Source: Planctomycetota bacterium (lineage in GTDB: Bacteria; Planctomycetota; Planctomycetia; Pirellulales; Thermoguttaceae). From it: 5,463 nucleotides of DNA. The position numbers and the translations under genes were made by a program. Positions 1 to 5,463 of this stretch are shown piece by piece. Each line of letters begins with the position of its first letter. The first letter of the stretch is position 1. The stretch covers positions 1-5,463 of the forward strand of contig JANXQG010000569.1 in the NCBI GenBank assembly GCA_025356915.1, read 5' to 3'. The notes beneath the pieces were generated by a model. That model saw nothing but the letters and a program-made list of their open reading frames with translations. It did no database searches and was not told the origin of the DNA.

Positions 1-131
1 ACGAACTCGCCAAATCCAGCGATCTTGTCGTTCGCCCCGACGAACATTTGGACTTGCTTGCTTGGTATGGCGATTACGACTCGGAACTTGGGCTAAGCCA
101 TGAAAATGCTGACATGCTCTTGGTGGTCTAA
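1..131 (+). CDS. cas3: 3' end of probable cas3 (type I-C helicase-nuclease), partial
   Basis: An open frame enters from the left edge (first full codon at 3) and ends with TAA at 129-131, giving 42 residues. The tail contains LDLLAWYGDYDSELGL and ends in MLLVV. A YD/YS-x-E-x-GL pattern close to the C-terminus resembles the ends of type I Cas3 proteins. Cas3 is the expected gene directly upstream of cas5c in I-C operons, so the name rests mainly on position. Cas3 is an HD nuclease fused to a superfamily 2 helicase. It is recruited to the Cascade R-loop and degrades the target DNA. None of its catalytic motifs lie in this window, so whether the gene is intact cannot be judged. Another upstream gene ending here is possible. 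Confidence 0.6.
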   Translation, partial: ELAKSSDLVVRPDEHLDLLAWYGDYDSELGLSHENADMLLVV

Positions 132-221
132 AAGACAACACACGTCCGACCGACCGACCTTCGCCAAAACCATTCATCGACCGTCTACCAATCACTAACA
201 CACTTCTAAGGATTATATCCA
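132..221 (+). other. Intergenic gap between cas3 end and cas5c
   Basis: This 90-nt gap is the longest non-coding stretch in the window. It is poorer in G than the genes around it. It carries three tandem copies of a CCGA-type tetranucleotide at 147-158 and ends in the cas5c ribosome binding site. I see no convincing hairpin with a T-run, so no terminator is called, and no clear -35/-10 pair. It could hold a weak promoter or simply be a spacer within one transcript. Confidence 0.5.
207..212 (+). promoter_or_regulatory. Ribosome binding site for cas5c
   Basis: TAAGGA lies 9 nt before the ATG at 222 and supports that start. No other in-frame start nearby gives the usual Cas5c N-terminus, which begins just before the first beta strand (SLKIWSDIALFTRPE). 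Confidence 0.7.
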
Positions 222-1037
222 ATGGTCCCCACCGTGTCACTTAAAATCTGGAGCGACATTGCGCTCTTCACGCGGCCAGAACTCAAGGTCGAGCGGCTGT
301 CCTATCCGTTTATGACGCCATCAGCCGCTCGTGGCGTGCTGGACGCCATTCTCTTCAAGCCACAGATGCGTTGGCATGTCCGGCGCATCACCGCTATTCG
401 TCCGCGATTTCCCGGCGGATTTCCCGCGGAGGCCGCCGAAATGAACTATCGGTTGATCGCCATTCGTCGCAACGAGATTCAAGACAAGATTGCACCCCGC
501 ACGGTCGAGGCATGGATCAAGGAACCGTCGTCGTGCGAGCCATACTATGTGGACTCCGCCGGGCGAGAGGGCATTCAAGGAAAGCACCGCACGCAGCGGA
601 ACACCCTGGCGCTACACCATGTCGCATATCTGATCGAAGCCTCACCGGTTCTGACCGAGAAGGCGAACCGCGAGCGCCAGAAGCCGCTCGATGCCGACGA
701 GGCTTCTGGCCCTGATACGGTGGCCAAATACGTGGCCATGTTCCAGCGTCGCGTGGCAAAGGGCCAGTGCTTCCACCGGCCCTATTTGGGCTGTCGCGAG
801 TTTGCCTGTCACTTCGCTGCGCCGGATGGTACGGAGCAACCACTGGTTGGCTGGACGGAACCCCTTGGACTTATGCTCTACGACATCCAATTTAGCCTCG
901 ATGGGGTGCATCGACCAGGATTCTTTCAGGCCGTCGTCACTCGCGGCGTCTTGCATTGCGATACCGAATCACACGGGCTGAACGGCGAACCGCCCGTGAA
1001 TGTGCTGGGATGGGAAAAGAAGGAGGCGCAGTTATGA
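222..1037 (+). CDS. cas5c: Cas5c (Cas5d), pre-crRNA endoribonuclease and Cascade subunit
   Basis: A 271-residue RAMP protein. In type I-C, Cas5c replaces Cas6: it cleaves pre-crRNA in the repeat, then stays on the 5' handle of the guide as part of Cascade. Family signatures seen in order are the N-terminal strand with ALFTRPELKVERLSYPF (residues 15-30), TPSAARGVLDAILFKP (32-47), IRRNEI (81-86), a KHRTQRNTLALHHVAYLIEA block (121-140) and RRVAKGQCFHRPYLGCREF (176-194). The GQCF..PYLGCREF block is diagnostic. Length is a little above the usual 220-260, mainly from loops at 64-73 and 141-165. The active-site positions known from Bacillus halodurans Cas5d (Tyr46, Lys116, His117) appear here as Leu44, Lys169 and Tyr170 by my hand alignment, so one or two are not canonical. 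The stop overlaps the cas8c start (ATGA), which suggests translational coupling. Confidence 0.96.
   Translation: MVPTVSLKIWSDIALFTRPELKVERLSYPFMTPSAARGVLDAILFKPQMRWHVRRITAIRPRFPGGFPAEAAEMNYRLIAIRRNEIQDKIAPRTVEAWIKEPSSCEPYYVDSAGREGIQGKHRTQRNTLALHHVAYLIEASPVLTEKANRERQKPLDADEASGPDTVAKYVAMFQRRVAKGQCFHRPYLGCREFACHFAAPDGTEQPLVGWTEPLGLMLYDIQFSLDGVHRPGFFQAVVTRGVLHCDTESHGLNGEPPVNVLGWEKKEAQL
1020..1026 (+). promoter_or_regulatory. Ribosome binding site deciding the cas8c start
   Basis: AAGGAGG sits inside the 3' end of cas5c, 7 nt before the ATG at 1034. The frame is open further upstream to an ATG at 956, but the 26 extra residues would be rich in Arg and lie wholly within cas5c. The Shine-Dalgarno and the family-typical MILQRLYEL start both favour 1034. 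Confidence 0.85.
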
Positions 1038-2878
1038 TTCTCCAACGGCTCTACGAACTGGCCCAGCGTGAAAAACTGCTTGCCGACCCCGCATTTGGCC
1101 GCCAAGCTGTCGCCTGTCGAGTGGACATCGATCAGGACGGGCGATTGCTCGGCCTTCAAGACTTGCGCGAGCAGAAGGAACTTCCGCCAAGAGGTACACG
1201 GGGCAAGCCCAAGGTCGTACTTACCGGTGGCAAAGAAATGGCTGTCCCCGTCCGCCCCGTCGTGTGGGACGAAAAGCGGAACGCTTGGAAAACGACCGAC
1301 CCTGCCAGTTCGGGTAAGGAAAAGCCAGCGGTCTTTCTCGCCGACACGATCGCTCGCGTACTCCCGGTTGAGCGGTTGTTCGACGATTCCAACCGCGAAA
1401 AGTTGCGGTCGCAACGCTCGACTTTTTGGCGGTTTCTCCGTCACGTCGTCGAGCAGATCGGCGACGAAACGCTCGGGCCCTTGGTGCGATTCGCTGAAAC
1501 AATCGAGTCTTCGCTCGAAATACAAGAGGAACTCGCGCGTCAAGTCGAGTCCTTTGGCTTCAAGTTGGCCGACACTTGTACCTTGGCCTTGCAGGAAGAT
1601 ATGGGCCAAAGTGTTCTGGAACGCCCCGCCATCCAGGAGTGGTGGCGGAAATTCTACGGACGCGATTTCGAGTCGCAAGAAGAGGGCGAATATCGCGGCC
1701 TTTGCCAAGTAACAGGAGAGGTCGCTGCCATCGGCTCATCAGTCAAGTCCAAAATCGGCGGACTAATTTCGATCGGCTGCCGCGCCGAAGCATTTCTTGT
1801 CACGGGACTGTCCGTCGCCGAGAGTTACAACCTCTCGGGGGCCCAGGCTGGCATGGTTTCGGCCCAAGGTATTGACGGTGTTACAAGGGCGTTGAATGCG
1901 CTGATTGGCAACGAGTTCCGCGGTTTGAAGACCCACGAGCGGATCGGCGGGGTGATGTTCCTCTTTTGGACGCGGCAGCCGACGGATGCAGGGGTTATGA
2001 ATCTCTTTGACCCCGATCCAACGCAGGTTTCTGCCTTACTTGACTGCCTTGGGAAAGGACGCGAGTCTTTGGCGATCGACGATCTGAATGCGTTCTATCT
2101 GCTCACCTTGTCGGGCAATTCGGCCCGAGTGGTCGTGCGAGACTACCTGGAGACGCCCTTGCTGACTCTGCGCGAGCACTTAGCCCAATGGTTTTGCGAT
2201 CTTCGCATCGCGGACATCTCGAAGGAGGGGCAGGGGCGACCGACCAGTGTCTTTCCGCTCTGGCAGTTGGCATTGGAGACCGCGCTCGACAGTGAGCGTG
2301 TAGTGCCAGACACCCCTTCACGTTTGATGTCGGCGGCCATCCAAGGCGGCGTAGTTCCCGAGTCGTTGTTGGTTGCATGCCTGCGTCGCTTGCGCGTTGA
2401 AGGAGCCGCTGGCTTCCGCGCAGCACGTATGGCCTTAATTAAACTCACCCTTCTGAGAAAGGAGATTCCCGTGACAGAAACCTTGAACTCCGATGAGAGG
2501 CATCCGGCCTATCTATACGGCCGACTGCTCGCCGTATTTGAGCAGATCCAGTATGCGGCACTGGGCGAAGTGAATGCCAACGTCGTGGATAAATTCTATG
2601 GGACGTTCAGTGCCGCACCGGCTTTGGTCTTCAGCCGTCTTTACGCGAACGCGCAAAATCACCTGCGCAAGTTGCGAGGCGATAAGCCGGGATCATTCGT
2701 CGTGCTCGACAAACGGCTCACCGAAGTCTCTTCACTGTTGCCTGCTTCACCCCCGAGCGGACAGCTTTCCTTTCAGGACCAGGGGCGGTTCGCGCTTGGC
2801 TACTACCATCAACGCGCCAAGCATTTTGAACAGATTGCAGAATACAAGGCCGCGAGCGAGGCGGCCAAGAGTCGTTGA
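1034..2878 (+). CDS. cas8c: Cas8c (Csd1), large subunit of type I-C Cascade
   Basis: A 614-residue protein, about the family's usual length. Cas8c recognises the PAM, opens the target duplex and provides the landing site for Cas3. Features that identify it are the start MILQRLYELAQ, the CQVTGE motif (residues 224-229, corresponding to the family's C-x-VTG), a central ESYNLSGAQAGMVSAQ segment followed by RALNAL (family form resembles SYG..Q..NAPVS then ALN.L), the LSGNSARVVVRDYL block (about 359-372; family form LSPNxARxxVR), and the C-terminal PAYLYGRLLAVFEQIQ and GRFALGYYHQR elements. The N-terminal and central parts are more divergent than the C-terminus. The last 135 residues form the helical small-subunit domain and are probably also made separately as Cas11c from an internal GTG. 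The gene overlaps cas5c by 4 nt and precedes cas7c by 41 nt. Confidence 0.95.
   Translation: MILQRLYELAQREKLLADPAFGRQAVACRVDIDQDGRLLGLQDLREQKELPPRGTRGKPKVVLTGGKEMAVPVRPVVWDEKRNAWKTTDPASSGKEKPAVFLADTIARVLPVERLFDDSNREKLRSQRSTFWRFLRHVVEQIGDETLGPLVRFAETIESSLEIQEELARQVESFGFKLADTCTLALQEDMGQSVLERPAIQEWWRKFYGRDFESQEEGEYRGLCQVTGEVAAIGSSVKSKIGGLISIGCRAEAFLVTGLSVAESYNLSGAQAGMVSAQGIDGVTRALNALIGNEFRGLKTHERIGGVMFLFWTRQPTDAGVMNLFDPDPTQVSALLDCLGKGRESLAIDDLNAFYLLTLSGNSARVVVRDYLETPLLTLREHLAQWFCDLRIADISKEGQGRPTSVFPLWQLALETALDSERVVPDTPSRLMSAAIQGGVVPESLLVACLRRLRVEGAAGFRAARMALIKLTLLRKEIPVTETLNSDERHPAYLYGRLLAVFEQIQYAALGEVNANVVDKFYGTFSAAPALVFSRLYANAQNHLRKLRGDKPGSFVVLDKRLTEVSSLLPASPPSGQLSFQDQGRFALGYYHQRAKHFEQIAEYKAASEAAKSR
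2458..2464 (+). promoter_or_regulatory. Internal ribosome binding site for Cas11c within cas8c
   Basis: AAAGGAG lies 6 nt before a GTG (2471) that is in frame with cas8c. A purine-rich Shine-Dalgarno at ideal spacing inside a coding region, exactly where the small-subunit domain begins, is unlikely by chance. An ATG at 2429, also in frame, has no comparable site. Confidence 0.8.
2471..2878 (+). CDS. cas11c: Cas11c, small subunit made by internal initiation in cas8c
   Basis: Internal translation from GTG 2471 (Val480 of Cas8c) to the shared TGA would yield 135 residues, close to the roughly 14-kDa Cas11c known from Desulfovibrio vulgaris type I-C Cascade. There the small subunit is translated independently from the 3' end of cas8c and lines the Cas7 backbone, helping to hold the non-target strand and stabilise the R-loop. 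The product starts MTETLNSDERHPAYLYGRL and is mostly helical, with no catalytic motif expected. The PAYLYGRLLAVFEQIQ..AL helix (about residues 12-30 of the small protein), the FYGTFSAAPALVFSRL helix and the GRFALGYYHQ element match the conserved C-terminal part of the family. Seen directly: start codon, frame and ribosome binding site. Inferred: that it is translated in this organism. Confidence 0.8.
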   Translation: MTETLNSDERHPAYLYGRLLAVFEQIQYAALGEVNANVVDKFYGTFSAAPALVFSRLYANAQNHLRKLRGDKPGSFVVLDKRLTEVSSLLPASPPSGQLSFQDQGRFALGYYHQRAKHFEQIAEYKAASEAAKSR

Positions 2879-2904
2879 TTGTGCATTTTTCCGAACAACA
2901 TTCC

Positions 2905-2910
2905 AGGAGA
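2905..2910 (+). promoter_or_regulatory. Ribosome binding site for cas7c
   Basis: AGGAGA lies 9 nt before the ATG at 2920. It supports that start over an in-frame upstream start at 2875, which would overlap cas8c and add 15 residues unlike the family. Confidence 0.75.
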
Positions 2911-2919
2911 TCTAATTTT

Positions 2920-3855
2920 ATGACTACCACTGTTACCCCGTCGGCAATCGTCAATCGCCGCTACGATTTCGTGCTCCTTTTCGATGTCCAGGACGGCAAT
3001 CCCAACGGAGACCCGGATGCAGGTAATCTGCCGCGGATCGACCCGCAGTCTCTTCAGGGCCTCGTCACCGACGGCTGCCTGAAGCGCAAGATTCGCAACG
3101 CCATCTCGGTGCTCGGGAATGGCCAACCGGGTTGTGATCTCTACTTTCAGACGCAGGACGCCGTTTACGAGAAGCGGATCCTTAATCTACAGCACCAGCG
3201 AGCATACGACGAGCAGAAGCTCAAGGACGAGAAGGACGCGAAGAAAAAGTCCGACAACACCGCCAAGGCTCGCATGTGGATGTGCCAGAATTTCTTCGAC
3301 ATCCGAGCCTTCGGCGCGGTCATGACTACCGGCGTGAACTGCGGACAGGTACGCGGGCCGGTGCAACTGACATTTGCCCGCTCCGTGGACCCCATTGTAC
3401 CGCTCGAATTTTCGATTACCCGCAAGTCGGTCACTACGGAAGAGGAAGCCAGGAAGCAGGCGGAGAAGGACGGTACGATCACGGGCACGATGGGCCGCAA
3501 GAATACTATTCCGTACGCCCTTTACCGTTCCTGTGGCTTCGTGAATCCCTACTTGGCCAAGGACACGGGTTTCACAACGGCCGATCTTGATCTGCTTTGG
3601 GCGGCACTCAAGAGTACGATGTGGGAAATCGACCGCTCCGCGAGCCATGGCTTGATGTGTACTCGCGGACTTTACGTCTTTGAGCACGACTCGCCGTTAG
3701 GTCACGCATCGACGCAGGATTTGTTTGAACGGATCCAGATTCAACCCCTGGGAGCCGACGCAGCCCCGCGCAGCTTTGACGACTACCGGTCTCGGATTAC
3801 CATCGCCGCTGATGATTTGCCGGCAGGCGTCAGCCTTCATCGCATGGTGGGGTGA
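2920..3855 (+). CDS. cas7c: Cas7c (Csd2), backbone subunit of type I-C Cascade
   Basis: A 311-residue RAMP protein of about the family's usual length. Several copies polymerise along the crRNA spacer to form the Cascade filament. Diagnostic motifs are the first strand RYDFVLLFDVQDG followed by GNPNGDPDAGNLPRID (residues 26-41), LVTDGCLKRKIRN (48-60), FFDIRAFGAVMTTG (125-138), GQVRGPVQLTFARSVDPI (142-159), MGRKNTIPYALYRSCGFV (191-208) and HGLMCTRGLYVFEHDSPLG (243-261). A strongly charged, Lys-rich stretch at 98-116 probably belongs to an RNA- or DNA-contacting loop. The family commonly has DVCLKRKIR; here the Val is Gly52, a minor change. The start is set by a ribosome binding site and the N-terminus. 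The stop is only 3 nt before the cas4 start. Confidence 0.97.
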   Translation: MTTTVTPSAIVNRRYDFVLLFDVQDGNPNGDPDAGNLPRIDPQSLQGLVTDGCLKRKIRNAISVLGNGQPGCDLYFQTQDAVYEKRILNLQHQRAYDEQKLKDEKDAKKKSDNTAKARMWMCQNFFDIRAFGAVMTTGVNCGQVRGPVQLTFARSVDPIVPLEFSITRKSVTTEEEARKQAEKDGTITGTMGRKNTIPYALYRSCGFVNPYLAKDTGFTTADLDLLWAALKSTMWEIDRSASHGLMCTRGLYVFEHDSPLGHASTQDLFERIQIQPLGADAAPRSFDDYRSRITIAADDLPAGVSLHRMVG

Positions 3856-3858
3856 AAT

Positions 3859-4584
3859 GTGACTACGATCTCCAGCGGCATAGGTTTGAATGTGGCAAGT
3901 GACGACGATCTTCTTCCCATCCGAGCGTTGAACGACCTGCTGTTCTGCGAGCGGAGGTGCGTTCTGCACCATCGGGAGAAGGTCTGGGTCGAGAACCGTT
4001 ATACGCTGGAAGGGACTGCCGCCCATCGCAAGGTCCACGCCGAACCGACCGACGAGGAACTCGGCGGCGCGGGGCGGCGGTCCCGCAATGTCTGGCTCCG
4101 CAGCGACCGCCTGAAACTCGTGGGCGTGGCCGACCTGGTCGAATTCCGCAATCCTCCCTCTCTCGACGACTCTCGGCCACTTTTGAACGATGCCGAGCAA
4201 CAGCCGGTCCCTTATCCGATCGAGTATAAGCGCGGGCAGCGGCGCCGCTGGGACAACGACGACGTACAAGTCTGCGCCCAGGCCCTCTGCTTGGAGGAAA
4301 TGCTGGGCGTCGGTGTCCCTTCCGGCGGTGTCTTTCACTTCAAGTCGCGCCGGCGGCGCGAAATTCAATTTGACGCTAAACTTCGCGCCCTGACCGAACA
4401 GGCAGTTGCCCGATTGCACGAGTTGCTCGCGGGCGATACGGTCCCCGCACCAATAAAAAAGCCTCGCTGCCGCGGATGTTCGTTGTACGAATTGTGCCTA
4501 CCGGAGGTCATTGTCCAGCGCGACCGCTATGCCAACTACCTCCGGCAGTTGTACAAGACAGATACTGAACCTCCATCCACGTAA
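3859..4584 (+). CDS. cas4: Cas4, RecB-like iron-sulfur nuclease for spacer acquisition
   Basis: A 241-residue Cas4 of the type I-C form. It acts with Cas1-Cas2, checking and trimming PAM-side ends of prespacers so that new spacers are functional and correctly oriented. The RecB-family residues are visible: His56, Asp92 in GVADLV, and Glu122-Tyr123-Lys124, then Gln141 in CAQALCLEEM. The four likely 4Fe-4S ligands are Cys30 (in LLFCERRC) plus Cys204, Cys207 and Cys213 near the C-terminus. The active site and cluster therefore look complete. The GTG at 3859 is chosen because it leaves a 3-nt gap after cas7c, with a G-rich GGTGGGG at 3846-3852 as a possible weak ribosome binding site. A GTG at 3892 is an alternative that would remove 11 residues before the conserved domain. 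Translation may depend on cas7c. Confidence 0.95.
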   Translation: MTTISSGIGLNVASDDDLLPIRALNDLLFCERRCVLHHREKVWVENRYTLEGTAAHRKVHAEPTDEELGGAGRRSRNVWLRSDRLKLVGVADLVEFRNPPSLDDSRPLLNDAEQQPVPYPIEYKRGQRRRWDNDDVQVCAQALCLEEMLGVGVPSGGVFHFKSRRRREIQFDAKLRALTEQAVARLHELLAGDTVPAPIKKPRCRGCSLYELCLPEVIVQRDRYANYLRQLYKTDTEPPST

Positions 4585-4601
4585 CGGCTCACGGTTATCC
4601 C

Positions 4602-5463
4602 ATGCATCAACACGCCAATACCTTGTTTATAACCAGTCAGGGCGCGTACGTTGGCCGCGACCACGCCACGCTACAGGTCAAGGTCGACGGCAAGATTCGG
4701 CTCACCGTGCCCATGCATCACCTGGAAGGCGTGGTCTGCTTTGGCCGCGTCTCCGTCAGTCCGGCGGTAATCGCTGCTACCGGCGAGCACCAGTTGGCGA
4801 TATCGTTCCTGACGGAGCACGGGCGATTCCTGGCGCGGATCGAACCGCCGTTGCAAGGTAATGTCCTGCTGCGGCGTCAGCAATATCGGCTTTCCGACGT
4901 GCACTCAGCGTGCCTAGCCGTGGCGAGGCCGATCATCGCCGCCAAGATCCAAAACGCCCGGAACCTGCTGCTTCGGGCAGCCCGCGAAAGCGAGGATGCC
5001 GGTACCGCGGAACCGCTGCGGTTGGCCGCACAACACATTGCAGCCGTTTTGATGGGCTTGCAGGCGGTCGAAAGTCTTGATGCAGCCCGTGGAATCGAGG
5101 GCGAGACCGCCCGCACCTACTTCACTGCTTTCAACCACATGATCCGGCAGCAGTCCGATTCTTTCCACATGCAAGGCCGCAGCCGCCGTCCCCCGCGCGA
5201 TCTGGTGAACGCGATGCTGTCGTTTGTCTATGCCTTGCTAAGGCACGACTGCACGGGAGCACTGCAAACGGTCGGACTCGACCCAGCGGTGGGCTTCCTG
5301 CACGTGGATCGGCCCGGCCGGCCTTCGTTGGCATTGGATCTCATGGAAGAATTTCGGGCATTGGTGGCCGACCGGCTCGTGCTTTCACTCATCAATCGCC
5401 GACAGGTCCATCCCAAGGGATTTCACACGGACCCAGGCGGTGCCGTAACCATGGATGATGAGA
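4602..5463 (+). CDS. cas1: Cas1 integrase (type I-C), 5' part, cut by the window edge
   Basis: The frame is open from ATG 4602 to the right edge, giving 287 residues of a family usually about 340 long. Cas1, as a complex with Cas2, inserts new spacers at the leader end of the array. The N-terminal beta domain starts MHQHANTLFITSQGAYVGRD. The catalytic helical domain has the GIEGETARTYF motif with metal ligand Glu166, GRSRRPPRDLVNAMLSFVYALL (192-213), GLDPAVGFLHVDRPGRPSLALDLMEEFR (225-252) with ligands His234 and Asp246 or Glu249/250, and VADRLVLSLINR (255-266). All expected catalytic residues are present. No clear ribosome binding site precedes the ATG, and it lies 17 nt after the cas4 stop, so coupling to cas4 translation is plausible. 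The last roughly 55 residues and any cas2 are outside the window. Confidence 0.96.
   Translation, partial: MHQHANTLFITSQGAYVGRDHATLQVKVDGKIRLTVPMHHLEGVVCFGRVSVSPAVIAATGEHQLAISFLTEHGRFLARIEPPLQGNVLLRRQQYRLSDVHSACLAVARPIIAAKIQNARNLLLRAARESEDAGTAEPLRLAAQHIAAVLMGLQAVESLDAARGIEGETARTYFTAFNHMIRQQSDSFHMQGRSRRPPRDLVNAMLSFVYALLRHDCTGALQTVGLDPAVGFLHVDRPGRPSLALDLMEEFRALVADRLVLSLINRRQVHPKGFHTDPGGAVTMDDE

Noticed and set aside
147..158. Three tandem CCGA units as a possible repeat element or phase-variable tract.
   Set aside because: Three copies of a tetranucleotide are too few to support slippage or a defined element, and the tract is not within a gene.
956..1033. Upstream extension of cas8c from the ATG at 956.
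   Set aside because: The added 26 residues overlap cas5c, are Arg-rich and unlike the Cas8c N-terminus, while a strong Shine-Dalgarno marks the ATG at 1034.
926..1708. A 260-codon open frame on the - strand opposite the end of cas5c and the start of cas8c.
   Set aside because: It lies wholly antisense to two well-supported genes, has no recognisable motif, and such long shadow frames are common in GC-rich coding DNA.
2875..2919. Upstream extension of cas7c from position 2875.
   Set aside because: It would overlap the cas8c stop and add 15 residues not found in Csd2; the ATG at 2920 has a good ribosome binding site.
3697..4419. A 240-codon open frame on the - strand opposite cas7c and cas4.
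   Set aside because: It is antisense to clear cas7c and cas4 coding sequence with all family motifs; its protein resembles no known family to me.
1..5463. Search for a CRISPR array, tRNA, insertion sequence or intrinsic terminator.
   Set aside because: Nearly all of the window is continuous cas coding sequence and the short gaps show no regularly spaced repeats, terminal inverted repeats or hairpin followed by a T-run.

Overview
The window holds most of a type I-C CRISPR-Cas operon (formerly the Dvulg subtype), with every gene on the + strand. The order is 3' end of a probable cas3, cas5c, cas8c (csd1), cas7c (csd2), cas4 and the 5' part of cas1. This is the standard I-C order. The rest of cas3 lies to the left. 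The end of cas1, a cas2 and the CRISPR array are expected to the right but cannot be seen. I find no repeat-spacer array, tRNA, rRNA or insertion sequence in the window.

Layout: 1-131 is the last 42 codons of the upstream gene. 132-221 is the only non-coding gap of any size, 90 nt, and ends in the cas5c ribosome binding site. cas5c (222-1037) overlaps cas8c (1034-2878) by ATGA. A second, in-frame gene lies inside the 3' end of cas8c: a GTG at 2471 behind a strong Shine-Dalgarno should give the 135-residue small subunit Cas11c. cas7c (2920-3855) follows after 41 nt, cas4 (3859-4584) after 3 nt and cas1 (from 4602) after 17 nt. Packing is tight throughout, so a single transcript with some translational coupling is likely.

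How the genes work together: Cas5c processes pre-crRNA and caps the 5' end of the guide. Cas7c forms the backbone along the guide, Cas8c recognises the PAM and foreign DNA, and Cas11c lines the backbone. Together they form the I-C Cascade, which recruits the helicase-nuclease Cas3 to destroy the target. Cas4 and Cas1 (with the unseen Cas2) capture and trim new spacers with the correct PAM and orientation. All genes look intact within the window, and the catalytic residues of Cas4 and Cas1 are present.

The host is a bacterium of moderately high GC content that uses Shine-Dalgarno sites. The sequence style would fit Planctomycetota or a similar environmental phylum, but this is a weak guess that cannot be settled from the window. 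The system belongs to a known class. The points worth a second look are the clear internal Cas11c start, unusual residues at the expected Cas5c processing site, and a divergent central motif in Cas8c.
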